64,000 bases of DNA from Dendrolimus kikuchii (lineage: Eukaryota; Arthropoda; Insecta; Lepidoptera; Lasiocampidae): the NCBI GenBank assembly GCA_019925095.2, contig CM034389.1, positions 16,479,435 to 16,543,434 of the forward strand. The letters run 5' to 3'. Positions 33,560-43,592 of this stretch are shown here, one piece after another. The notes under the pieces are model-generated. The model searched no databases, was not told the origin of the DNA, and saw nothing but the letters and a program-made list of their open reading frames with translations. The stretch's first letter is position 1; each line of letters begins with the position of its first letter. A program made the translations under genes and the position numbers.

Positions 33560-34300
33560 AATTACTATACGACAAAAGAACTATTACTATACTACAGATC
33601 CCACATATGTGCGCACAGGCGAAGATATAGTCGAGCGCACGGATTTGTTTTTGGGTTCTGTACTAATGCGTATTATAGGAGAAACATCGGTTACGACCTC
33701 AAATCCCATATCTCAGCAGCTTGGGCCAAGTGGCGTGAGATATATAACTGGTAATAAAACTACGTTTTAACGATTTTCAGCGCGGTATTTTATTTAATTT
33801 TTATTCCGACGTTTCGCCTACTCTTCAGTCAAAAAAAAACTAAAAAGTGGCCGAGACATCGGAATAAAAATCAAATGAAATATTGCACGTAAAACTGTGA
33901 AAACGTAATATCATTATGTACGCAAATCGTGAAAACTTAAGAAAATACTATCGAACTGGTGTCTTTTATGACCCTAAAGAGCCGGTTAAAAGGCCTGTCC
34001 TTTTGTATGGCAGTGAAGCGTGGCCTGTACTTGAGCGACACGGGCAAGAGCTGCGTGTCACGGAAATGAATATGCTGTGGTGAATGTGTGACGTCACACG
34101 AAAGGAACACGTTAGGAACTATTTACGTGGCTAATGTAATATCTAGCCGTGCCACCTCCGCCAGGTCCCGGTAGAAGGGGTAGGCCCAAGAAGTTCTGGC
34201 TTATCGTTGTAAAGGTGACATGCGTACCAATGGTCTCACAATTAAGAATGCCGAAGACCGTGCGAAATGGGGAAATAAAATGTAGAAAAGCCGTCCATAC
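33560..34300 (+). pseudogene. RTE-like LINE relic, copy 2, split by element P
   Basis: Fragments in order match the minus-strand relic at 3742-4850: TTDPTYVRTGEDIVERTD, GSVL, AAWAKWRE, then (after the insertion) RPVLLYGSEAWPVLERH, EMNML, LPPPGPGRRGRPKKFWL and AEDRAKW. Stops and shifts are frequent. A 201-bp element P copy interrupts it just after AAWAKWRE. Confidence 0.7.
33753..33953 (+). mobile_element. Element P, copy 2 (short form)
   Basis: Starts AATAAAACTACGTTTTAACG and ends GAAAACTTAAGAAAATACTATCG in two steps. AACTGGT (33746-33752, 33954-33960) is duplicated on both sides. The uninterrupted RTE relic at 3742-4850 serves as the empty site: removing the insert and one AACTGGT restores the homologous reading. 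Confidence 0.8.
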
Positions 34301-34539
34301 AGTCTTGTCCAATGTAATTTTCTGTATTAATTCCATTCAATTATTCAATGTTTAATGTAGACACATAGACATATATTATATAGACATAGATTATACATTA
34401 ACCCTTTTAGGGCATAGCATGGTATTGTAAAAACACTTAACATTATATATAAGTACTATTATCACTTAATTATTATACAATTGTTAATTGTCACTAAAAT
34501 CTATATATATTGTCTAGTGTCAAAATTTGTTATTTAAAT

Positions 34540-35640
34540 AGTCGTTAATTGAAAGATACGTCTTCTTTATCAAAACGATCTTTAATTTACATTTAAATTC
34601 AGTCATAGTTTTAATGTTTTTTAAAAAGAGAGGAAGTTTGTCGTATATTTTTATACCCATAATAAAATACTGTTACTATACACAAATGTTTTACAGCTAG
34701 GATGTTAGTAGGATGACTCGCTATGTTAAAAAAATTCGGATCTGTTCATAATGAATAAGTGCGCCCTATAACTATACCCCACCCGGTGGTTCGACCTTGA
34801 AATGCCAGTGAAATTAATTGGCAATACATGAGGGGTCATGGTGACCCGCGACGCTCACAGGACGACTCGACTTTATATTAAGTTCAAAAGTCCAAAAATT
34901 ATTATATAATCTACCACATTTAAGTTTGCCATTTAAAACTCATGCTTTATTACATATTCTAACCATCAGGGAGCCTCGCGAACATGCATATTCCAACCTG
35001 GTATATATTTAATTCTAAAACGTTTACGTTGCTTATTGCCTAGAAAACTGTGCCTAGCACCTGCCTGTTGCATATTTACCAAGTTTTGGTACATGTCCTG
35101 TAATATTATTATTACACTGTGATGTATTTAACAACACATATTATTACAGCAGTCATTAAATTCCGAAGGAAAGTCAATAAATTTTAGTCTAGAATTCCAA
35201 TATTCAAAATAGTCGCTAATCTGTTTGTTGTCTATTTATCCCCAAATTATATCATTAAAATTATTTTATGTCATATAATTTTATAGCACAATTAAATTAA
35301 TGTTACAATTTATCAATAAAGGTATATGAAGCATCATCATCGTATAAAACAGTAGAGCTCACTACAGAAAGACTCGCCGCAGTACTTACAATACAGTAGT
35401 CCAGCCAGCGCAATGAGCCATTCGCACTTGTATGCGTGTCTAGTGGCAAAATCTCCAAGTCCACACACGACAAACTTTGCTCCTCACAAATATTTAACAT
35501 TTCATTGGCAAAATGCTCACCAAGGTGTGCATTAAAGTCATCTAATATGAATACAAATTCTGAATTTTGAAATTCTAATATTGAAATTATCTCACTAAAA
35601 CACTGCGTGAACTCAGCCCTATGCTCATCTCAATTTACTA
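34540..35640 (-). pseudogene. LINE relic with endonuclease fragment
   Basis: Read on the minus strand: an APE-type endonuclease piece at 35640-35303 (FILDDFNAHLGEHFANEML, then SLRWLDYCIVS, matching the GDFNAH and S..LDHC motifs of LINE endonucleases, first Gly changed to Asp); a linker with YIPGWNMHVREA near 34990; and an ORF C-terminus near 34690-34545 (KIYDKLPLFLKNIKTMTEFK). The order is right for one LINE, but the whole reverse transcriptase is missing. Confidence 0.55.
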
Positions 35641-35672
35641 ACATATACTAGAATATGTGTGTAAATAAATAA

Positions 35673-35677
<5 letters not shown>

Positions 35678-35727
<50 letters not shown>
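35678..35727. repeat. (TA)n microsatellite
   Basis: Uninterrupted TA repeats, preceded by AAAT units. Confidence 0.9.
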
Positions 35728-35728
<1 letters not shown>

Positions 35729-36980
35729 TCGAATTTAAAGTATTAAGGACTCTAGGTCCAACGTACGAAACTCTCTTTTACTTACCACTAGCTTGCTTCG
35801 CCTGATATCCCACATATTTATTTCCCCAACTCGTCGTCTCATCTCTACCAACTTAGATTTCCCTATTAGAGCCTTTGATTCATTTATTTTCTACTTTTGC
35901 GTTCTTAATTTTAAATTATCTGGCTGACGCATTTCACCTACATTTGACTGTACTTTTGTTAATACCCACATCATATAAATAAATATTTGTTAACCGGAAA
36001 CCCGGATTTGTTATTTTACCTATACCCCGGGAATACCAGGTAATACTGAAAAAAATAATATTGACCGATCACAGTTCACTAAATTCATAGCCACTATAAT
36101 ACTATTATTAAATGAGAACCAAGAAATTTAATTTAAATTATAACAATTAATGTATGTACTTTGAAAACCACCCCTATTTATTTTGTGCATCTCGCTTTAT
36201 TAATTAAATGAAGATCCATGCGAAAAATCCAAAAATGTATGTTTTAATTATGTTGCTGCATGCTGGCAATATCATTTGTGTAGGTTCAGCTGTCACATTT
36301 GGGTAAGTATTAAGGTTTTTTTTAGCTCTACGGTTTTAAGATTTTTTTAAACTCTACGGACTCTAGTACCATACCCTTTTTTTTGACAATTAAATTTAAG
36401 TAGTTAAGAAGTTGTTCACGCTTATTTGTTACCTGGTTATTGAGTGACATTTAATGAATGTATGTTTGTGTTGCGGTGTACCTTAAGAATAAGGAATAAT
36501 TGAGAATTAAGGTTAAGAATGTACAGAAAACCTTAACTTTTATATGTATATTGAATAAAAAATTTTTACTAAAAGCTTCATTTGTTATTTATATTGAACT
36601 ATATTTTTTTACACATATCCAGTTATTTACTGTGACTTTGGCAAAATCCACGTCGAAGGTGTTGGAGCCAAAAATAGAAATAAAAGGTTAAGAGAGAAAC
36701 GACTTTAAAGAGTTTCCTATGTTTTTAGTATATAAAATCATATTTATCGTATTATAAATATTGACTAATCTGTAATGCCACGTTTATATTTTAAGTCCAC
36801 GGCGGTACGCAGAACTGTCAAGGGAAAGAAGCAGCGCGAGTATGTAAACACAAGATACGCGAACATGGCATACTCTTGATGACCACTTCCCTCATCACTT
36901 TCCTGCTTGCTTCCCTAGAAATGGGTATTATATCAAGGAGTGGTAATAATATTTTAAATAAATATTGGGTTACATACTTG
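35728..36980. other. AT-rich DNA without recognised features
   Basis: No gene, exon or shared repeat was found. Confidence 0.5.
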
Positions 36981-37215
36981 ACGGCCTCTGTGATTGAGCG
37001 GGCTAAGCCTTTGCCGGCGTAGCTCACTGCAACCCAGAGGTTCTGGGTTCGATTCCTCGTATAGTAAATTTCGGAAATGTATTTTCTCCGTTATTTACTA
37101 TGGTGTGGGTGTCTGGGATCGGCCCCAGGGTACTCCGTTGTATATTACCCATAACACAAGCGTAACTTGCTTAATTTGGGGATATACAATAGGTGTGTTT
37201 GTCTGCCGATTATTT
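36981..37215 (+). repeat. tRNA-derived SINE with both pol III boxes
   Basis: TGATTGAGCGG at 36991-37001 fits the A box at 10 of 11 positions. GGTTCGATTCC at 37046-37056 is a perfect B box with tRNA-like spacing. A non-tRNA body and a TTTA-rich tail follow. It is best read as a relatively preserved SINE, since no tRNA cloverleaf is complete. Confidence 0.7.
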
Positions 37216-37567
37216 ATTTATTTATTATTATTTATTTATATAGGAATTTCCAAAAGGTTTGGTGTATATGTACTTTAGGTATCGGTTATAAGTAAAGGTT
37301 AATTCAAAGTGGCAAACGAAAAACAGAAGTTAATTAATATACTATAAAATTTACATAACATGTATATAAAACAGTAGCTATAGAGTGTAATTTAATATGA
37401 TCCACGAAAAAGTTGCCGACAAACTGCGTTGCAGTTTGGCAAAGTAACTGTTTGTAAAAACCTATAACTTTTTCAAAAAGAGATATGTTTTTAATAAATA
37501 TCGCATCTTTCTATTTATACGGAGATTTCCTTCGTTTTAAAGGTTGTAGTTTTCAACACTCATTTTT
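37216..37567. other. AT-rich DNA with one hairpin
   Basis: The only feature seen is the inverted repeat at 37412-37441. Confidence 0.5.
37412..37441. repeat. Bulged hairpin
   Basis: TTGCC, a GAC bulge and AAACTGC pair with GCAGTTT and GGCAA around a GTT loop, giving twelve pairs. Confidence 0.6.
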
Positions 37568-38065
37568 TATTGCTATAGACCAGCTCGTAGCTCAGCGGCC
37601 TGTATGATGGAAAGTGGTTACCATCACCTGTTAACATTTTGCAACACCAGTGTGCTGCCGATCTCGAAGAGGGTACTGGAATTAGTCAATGTTATCGGTG
37701 ACCTATTTGATCACCGCCTCTTATTTCTTTTCGCCGCATCCTCGCCGCGTTCTGTGTGTCGTGCCGCATTCTACACCCGCTTTTATTAACTCGCTTGCTT
37801 GGAGGTATCCCGCAAACCCGCGAGAAGTAAAGAACGGATCACGAGGAAGACGTGCCTGCCGCTGCGAAGGCCGCATCGTTCGTAGGGTGTATACGCTACG
37901 ACTTATCCTGCACGTCCTTTCCTTCTCTCTAATTCCCGCATTTCCTGCCCGCACCAACAGTCACTTATTCTGGAAAACTACTCAAGATTGTTATAGCGGC
38001 ATACTCTAAACCAGGTAGTAGTTATCCTGCAGGGCAAATGCTCTACTGCTTGGCAGACTTGTCTT
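37568..38065 (+). repeat. Repeat A copy interrupted by a GC-rich insert
   Basis: 37568-37690 and about 37965-38065 match the two halves of repeat A. About 275 bp of GC-richer DNA lie between (for example TCGCCGCATCCTCGCCGCG) with no match elsewhere in the window. Confidence 0.5.
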
Positions 38066-38410
38066 TAATTAGTTTGTAATTACATAATGTTAACGAACAT
38101 CATAACCCTTTCTATAATTTTAAAGTTAGGATGATCTTTAATCGTAACTAATTTGTATAAGCATGCGAATAGTTCAAAACACAAAGACGGTAAGGTCACG
38201 AATATCTGGTATTCTGGCGGAAACCGCACATAGCTTAAGTGAACCATTAATGAAGATTAATTGTTGACGACGACGCGCATATACCAAGTCACAGTATGTA
38301 CAGCGGCGTGAATATGTTGTACGATAATACATTGGTGCTACACAGACAATTTATTAACTATGGCAAGTAATTTGAATGAAAACGGAAAATGATTTGTATA
38401 ATGAAATCTG
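38066..38410. other. Non-coding DNA without recognised features
   Basis: Nothing supported. Confidence 0.5.
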
Positions 38411-38913
38411 TCTCTAATATTATAAAATTTTAAACAGGCCGTGTCTGTACATTGAAGCTATTAAAAAAACTGGAAAAGACTATATAAGCGATTGAGAATA
38501 CGATGTAATTTTTTGTTAAATTTCTTGTGATTGTTTGTTTTTTCGGGATTGATATAAAAACTATTGAGCCGATTTCGATGCAATTTTCGCTGATTGACAA
38601 CAAATTCTTAAACTTAGAATCTGCGTAATTTTTCTGGGAATGATTTAAAATGGCCAGATATAAAAAAAAAATCGTATTCCAATTCGACTTTTTCACTTGT
38701 TGATAGCAAATTTGACGTAATAAAATGTGATATTTTTTATCCGGGGAACCTCGCGGGAATTTTTTATGGAGCGGTTTGTAGTTCTTGAGGTGCATAAAAA
38801 TTAGCTTATTCTGACACAATTTTCACTGTAATGATAGCTGCGGTACTTTGAGTCCCCAGGAAACCCGCGGGAATTTCAAGTCAAGCGTGGACGACGTCGC
38901 GAGCATGTCCTAC
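38411..38913 (+). mobile_element. Helitron R, longest copy
   Basis: Starts TCTCTAATATTATAAAA and carries all family landmarks: GTGTCTGTACATTGAAG, GCCGATTTCGATGC, GCTGATTGACA, CGCGGGAATTT twice, and GACGTCGCGAGCATGTCCTA at the end. The terminal CTAG reads CTAC. No Rep/helicase gene, so it is non-autonomous. Confidence 0.65.
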
Positions 38914-38915
38914 TA

Positions 38916-38916
<1 letters not shown>

Positions 38917-39012
<96 letters not shown>
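38917..39012. repeat. (CA)n(TA)n microsatellite
   Basis: About 84 bp of CA followed by about 12 bp of TA, directly at the Helitron end. Confidence 0.95.
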
Positions 39013-39013
<1 letters not shown>

Positions 39014-39052
39014 TCGATTATATGGTTATTATAAAGTAACCATATAATCGAA
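39013..39052. repeat. Perfect 16-bp hairpin
   Basis: TTCGATTATATGGTTA (39013-39028) is inverted at 39037-39052 with an 8-nt loop, touching the microsatellite. Confidence 0.85.
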
Positions 39053-39099
39053 GTAATCAATTGTCAGATATAGAGTATTCTTTCATGAAGTAGAAGAAC

Positions 39100-39156
39100 G
39101 CTCTGTTTTTCGTGCTTACCCCGCAAGGGAACTCACGTGAAGTTATGTATGTATGT
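39100..39156 (+). repeat. Very short family T LINE insertion
   Basis: Only 57 bp: the coding end for the YPARE-type terminus plus the ATGT tail. AAGTAGAAGAAC flanks it (39088-39099, 39157-39168), a 12-bp target duplication. Confidence 0.8.
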
Positions 39157-39168
39157 AAGTAGAAGAAC

Positions 39169-39801
39169 AAGGTAGAAGCATTTATTATCAAGCGAACGAA
39201 TATCGGAATATCGGAAATGAAGTAACTGGAAATTCTAAGTTAATACGGATGGCGACAATTGGTTTTATGAAGGAAGCATTACCGGATGGTTTCTCTGCGG
39301 CGCGCTACGAGGACCTTAAATACGCGGTGTTCGGCCAGGGAGAGGACAGTCTACAACGAAAGTCTACACCAACAGTCTACACGAACAGTCCTAGCCAAGG
39401 AGCGGATATGTTGTGGTAGATAATTACTGTCTGATAATCGCAGTATTCTTGGAGGGCAATTGCTGCTCGACACGTGACAGGCGTGGATGGAACTCTTAGT
39501 TATCCTAATATTTCTGTGTATTGGTGTGCTATATTTAATATTCTAATAATTCTAATGTAATAAACATTGATTGTAACATTTTATTTCAGAAAATTATTTC
39601 AATATACTAGGGCATTACACCCACGTCACTATAATTATTATGAATATTCTACTCCACGGCTCCAAAGGGACCAAACTACTTCAAGTGTGGGCCCGGTCGC
39701 CCGACCACGAGGCGGCAGAAAACAGTCAAACTATGCGTGCAGTTGCACCCATTTATGTAGCAGCAGCAAGATCCATCAATCTGTTGGTGCTGCCAAGGCC
39801 G

Positions 39802-39807
<6 letters not shown>
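39169..39807. other. Mixed non-coding DNA
   Basis: GC-richer patches at 39290-39480 and 39640-39800 show no recognised motif. Confidence 0.4.

Positions 39808-39863
<56 letters not shown>
39808..39863. repeat. (TA)n microsatellite
   Basis: Uninterrupted TA repeats. Confidence 0.95.
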
Positions 39864-39864
<1 letters not shown>

Positions 39865-39955
39865 TGAGTTTCAGCCAAATCCGTCCAGTACTTTTTCCGT
39901 GAAAACGGAACAGACAGACGGACAGAGTTACTTTCGCATTTATAATATTAATAGG
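39864..39955 (+). repeat. Dispersed retroposon end
   Basis: AAATCCGTCCAGTACTTTTTC and TTTCGCATTTATAATATTA are recalled as typical lepidopteran repeat ends; no second copy was found in the window. Confidence 0.35.
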
Positions 39956-40319
39956 GATTTATACATATACAAACAAAATAAATTAAGCATATTGAAATTA
40001 AATCATATTATGCATATTGAAACTCTCTTACAAGTCTGTCTGAAAGAAAGCTTGCTGGCTAAATAAACAAGGGTTTCGTATCAAGGTGTGACTTGCAGCG
40101 AAGCCGCGGGGAAACTCTATAAGAAATAATCTGTTTTAAAAATTAGGTCACAAATTTGTTCGATGAGTGTGTGTAATAAGAAATTTTTTTAAACCGCTTA
40201 ATTAAGATAGTTATGGTAACACCGCTCGCTAATTAATGTAACGTTAATTAAAATGGAATGAATTAGTTAACATTAAAATTAAAATTAAATAGATTATTCG
40301 TTGATAATATGATAATTAA
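39956..40319. other. AT-rich DNA without recognised features
   Basis: Nothing supported beyond AT-rich sequence. Confidence 0.5.
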
Positions 40320-40331
40320 AATATTTAATAC

Positions 40332-40503
40332 ATACATACATACATAGCTTCAGGCCAGTTCCCTTGCGGGGTAGGCACGAACCACAAAGTGCCATTTAGG
40401 CTTATTCTTACACACCTCACTTGCTTCTTTACATTCATAACTCTTGTCATGCACGCTCGTCTGTTATTAAGGCTCCTGACATCATCTTCTGCTAGTACAC
40501 GAT
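40332..40503 (-). repeat. 5'-truncated family T LINE end
   Basis: Tail CATACATACATA at the left, then the VVRAYPAREL region reversed. AATATTTAATAC flanks it (40320-40331, 40504-40515), 12 bp. Confidence 0.8.
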
Positions 40504-40515
40504 AATATTTAATAC

Positions 40516-41152
40516 AAAATATTTAATGCAACATAAATATCATCATTTAATATCCGTCAACTCGTTGTTTTATTTTGTTTATAAAAAATGTAATCTTATA
40601 TTCATTGTTACTATATCGCTTCTGGCACAAGTGTATAAATGTTTTTCAAACACAGACTATCACTAAGGTTTCCGATTTACAGCTAATTTTACTTATCCGG
40701 TCCACAATCATCAATTAAGTTTTATTTAAACACAAGAAATCAAAATTAGTTTTAGGAAAACAATTAAACCCACGCAGTGATAATTTGAATATGAAAATGG
40801 CTTTGTTAACTGAAACCGCTAAAGGGCAGCGCGTTTTCCTTCATCAATTTCCTTCTGGATAGGTTTGTACAAAAATTTTACATAAAAAAAACTGGGCAGT
40901 GATTGGTTCATTGGTTCATAGTATCTTTGGATTATAATCTGACCACTGGACACGAAAGTATTATAAACTAACGCAAACGTATAAACGAATGTTATAATGT
41001 AAACTTATGATCCGCTTGTTAGAATTTTTCTCATAAAATCTATAATTAGTGTAATATTATATATGAAGGTAGGCAAATATAAAATTTAATAAAGTTAATT
41101 TGATATTAATTTTTCCATAAGTATTACATTTTAGCATAAAAGTAATAACTAA
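40516..41152. other. AT-rich DNA without recognised features
   Basis: Nothing supported. Confidence 0.5.
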
Positions 41153-41154
41153 TA

Positions 41155-42440
41155 TTAGGTTGGGGAAAAAGTTTCTTCGCATTTTATATAAAAATTCAAA
41201 AGGTTCTTTTATAAAGTTTATTTACATTTGACTAAAGTATGTAGGTGTCATTTTGTTGGATAACTTTTTGCCATCTTATAGGTAGGGACGTGATCCCATT
41301 GCTATAAAAATTTTGGGGCTTCTGATAAAAAAAACTGCGACAAGTGGTTTTGGCAGTCCTCTCGTGATGTTAACCTGACACTGCCTAATGAATTCTGCAG
41401 AGACCGAAATAGGTGAAAATCTGAAGGTGCAAGGTCAGGACTATACGGCGGATGCATTAACACCTCCCAGCCAAACTCTCGTAATATTTTCTGAATGGCT
41501 AAACATGTGTGAGGTCTAGCGTTATCATGGTGAAAAACCACACCCCTTCTGTTGATTAATTCCGGCCGCTTTCTCTCAACTTTTTGCTTTAATCTCATCA
41601 GTTGTTCGCAGTATAGTTCAGAATCGATGGTCCTGCCTGGCGGTAACAGCTCATAATAAATAATGCCCTTCCAATCCCACCATACCCACAGCATCACCTT
41701 GTTGCGAGTTAATCCGGGTTTCGCCACAGTCTGTGAAGCCTGACCGGCCTTTGACCACGATCTTTTTCGCACGTTCTTGTCGTACGTGACCCATTTTTCA
41801 TCACCAGTTATCAGGTTCTTCAAAAATGGTTCGGTTTCATTACGTTGTAATAAAGAATCACAAATGAGTACACGGTTCATTAGGTTTCTTTCAGTGAGCT
41901 CATGAGGCACCCAAATATCTAGCTTTTTTGTGTACCCAGCTTTTTTCAAATGCGCCAAAACCGTTTTGTGGTCAATTCCCAGTTCTCCAGCTACATCGTA
42001 ACTACTAATATGCCGATCTTGCGCCACTTTTTCAAAAATGGCATCAATTCTGTCCGTAACAGGGCGACCAGGGCGACGTGCATCTTTGATATCAAAATTT
42101 CCGGATTGAAAACGCTTAAACAAAATTTGCGCTACTCTCACAGATACTTCATTAGGTCCATAAACATCACAAATTTTTTTCGCGGCTTGTGTTGCATTTT
42201 TACTTTTTTTGTAGTAAAATTTTAAAATGTATCGAATTTCTTCATTAGATTCACTCATTTTAACAATAAGAAAAACAAATGAAAATCACACATTTTCCTA
42301 ATTTGAATTTGGAATTGTTATCTTTAAAATTAAAACTTTTTAATGATACCAAAACCAGCCAGATACAAATGGTATAGCCAAAGAGACTTTATTACAAGTT
42401 CATACATAATATATGCGAAAAGACTTTTTCCCCAACCTAT
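41155..42440 (-). mobile_element. Mariner element, nearly intact copy
   Basis: Ends TTAGGTTGGGGAAAAAGT and CTTTTTCCCCAACCTAT are inverted repeats, flanked by TA at 41153-41154 and 42441-42442. Length 1286 bp, a normal mariner size. It is clearly the same family as 22216-23460 but carries far fewer lesions. Confidence 0.9.
41302..42258 (-). CDS. Mariner transposase, near-complete
   Basis: Starts MSESNEEIRYILKFYYKK at 42258. Residues 1-110 hold two DNA-binding helix-turn-helix segments (ISSYDVAGELGIDHKTVLAH in the second). WVPHEL lies at 116-121. The catalytic triad is D153 (TGDEKW), D245 (HHDNARPH) and D280 (SPDLAPSD); 34 residues separate the last two, the mariner DD34D signature. Compared with the 22.2-kb copy, the T-run near 41330 has one extra base, so the last ~25 residues are replaced and the protein ends at 318. 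The catalytic core is complete. Whether the altered end allows activity is unknown. Confidence 0.9.
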   Translation of the reverse strand: MSESNEEIRYILKFYYKKSKNATQAAKKICDVYGPNEVSVRVAQILFKRFQSGNFDIKDARRPGRPVTDRIDAIFEKVAQDRHISSYDVAGELGIDHKTVLAHLKKAGYTKKLDIWVPHELTERNLMNRVLICDSLLQRNETEPFLKNLITGDEKWVTYDKNVRKRSWSKAGQASQTVAKPGLTRNKVMLWVWWDWKGIIYYELLPPGRTIDSELYCEQLMRLKQKVERKRPELINRRGVVFHHDNARPHTCLAIQKILREFGWEVLMHPPYSPDLAPSDFHLFRSLQNSLGSVRLTSREDCQNHLSQFFLSEAPKFL

Positions 42441-42577
42441 TATAACACTAATATTACGGTAGGTAAATAGAATTGATAATAATGATTAGACTCTTTACTT
42501 CCATAATATTATCTATGAAGCCACTATGGAAATTGCTAGCTGAATTAATGAATTTATTAATATTTTAAAATGGTGTA

Positions 42578-42585
<8 letters not shown>

Positions 42586-42639
<54 letters not shown>
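42586..42639. repeat. (TA)n microsatellite at Helitron 5' end
   Basis: Uninterrupted TA run leading into AAATGAATCCC. Confidence 0.9.
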
Positions 42640-42642
<3 letters not shown>

Positions 42643-43592
42643 GAATCCCTATTTACCTTGTTCACGCCATCACGCGTGAACGGCTGGACCAATTTCGCTA
42701 ATTCTTTTTTTGTTGCGTTTGTTATTGTCAGGAGAAGGTTCTTATGAAAGAAAACATTAAGAAAATTGCGCAGAAAATTTAAGAATACTTAACTACCATA
42801 TAAAATTATTTCTAATCTAACCTTAGCGCTTTGGACAATATAAACTTTTTTAATGTAACCTTGTGACGTTTGACATAGAATTGACAGAATGCCTGCTACA
42901 AATATCGTGAAAGAGGATGTAAAAAAACTGAATATCGTTTAAAACAGATGGTTCGATGGGAATTATTATCCGTAATATTATTCGTGCAGGAACGGAGAAA
43001 GAATACAATTTCCTGCGGCCGGGCGGCCTGTCGTAAGAGGCGACTAAACAACCCATAGCCAGGTGGTAGGGCATTTGCCCGACTGGATGGCTACCACCCC
43101 TGGTCTAGAGCATGCCGCCATAACAACTTTGAGTTGTGTTCCGGCATTAGTGACCAGGTTCCAGACTCACTTAAGAGAGCAGCAGCGCATTTGTAGCACC
43201 TTTGGTGTTGCAAATGTCCATAGGCGATGGTAACCGCTTTCCATCCAGTGGGCCGTCTGCCTGTCTGCTGAACTCCTGCAATAAAAAAAATATTTTAATG
43301 ATAAAATACATGTAAAATAATTAATTTAGCTGTAACCGGCTTCCAATATTTAGGTGAAATTATTTTTGTGTGTTCAAGTGGGTCCCGGGATGGTTAAGAT
43401 TATAGGTCTACCGGTAGGTGGCACCGCTACAGTCTTCCTAAACGGTGGGACCTATTTTGATGATTTTTTTGTTTTTATTAAAGTGGATTCGAAAATGGTT
43501 TAAATTAACTATTGGTTCCGGTAAATGTCGCTACAATCGGGGTCTAGATTTTTATTTCTAAGGGCAGGACAACGTCTGCCGCGTACAGCTAG
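42640..43592 (+). mobile_element. Non-autonomous Helitron-like element with nested repeat A
   Basis: The left part has CGTGAACGGCTGGACCAATT, and the right end reads AACGTCTGCCGCGTACAGCTAG followed by T in two pieces; CTAG/T is the Helitron 3' rule. The start is blurred by the TA run. A repeat A copy sits inside. No Rep/helicase gene. Confidence 0.6.
42977..43286 (-). repeat. Repeat A copy nested in Helitron
   Basis: Full-length reverse copy, TTCGTGCAGGAACGGAG to CTCCTGCAATAAAA. Confidence 0.7.

Noticed and set aside
36981..37060. A functional tRNA gene
   Set aside because: A and B boxes are present, but the acceptor stem and cloverleaf do not close; a non-tRNA body and tail follow, as in SINEs.
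38917..39012. Tandem array as a CRISPR-like structure
   Set aside because: It is a simple dinucleotide repeat with no spacers; no CRISPR array was seen anywhere.
38848..39039. Frame encoding a His/Thr repeat protein
   Set aside because: It is a translation of the CA microsatellite.
39567..39902. Frame with Ile/Tyr repeats
   Set aside because: It is a translation of the TA microsatellite.
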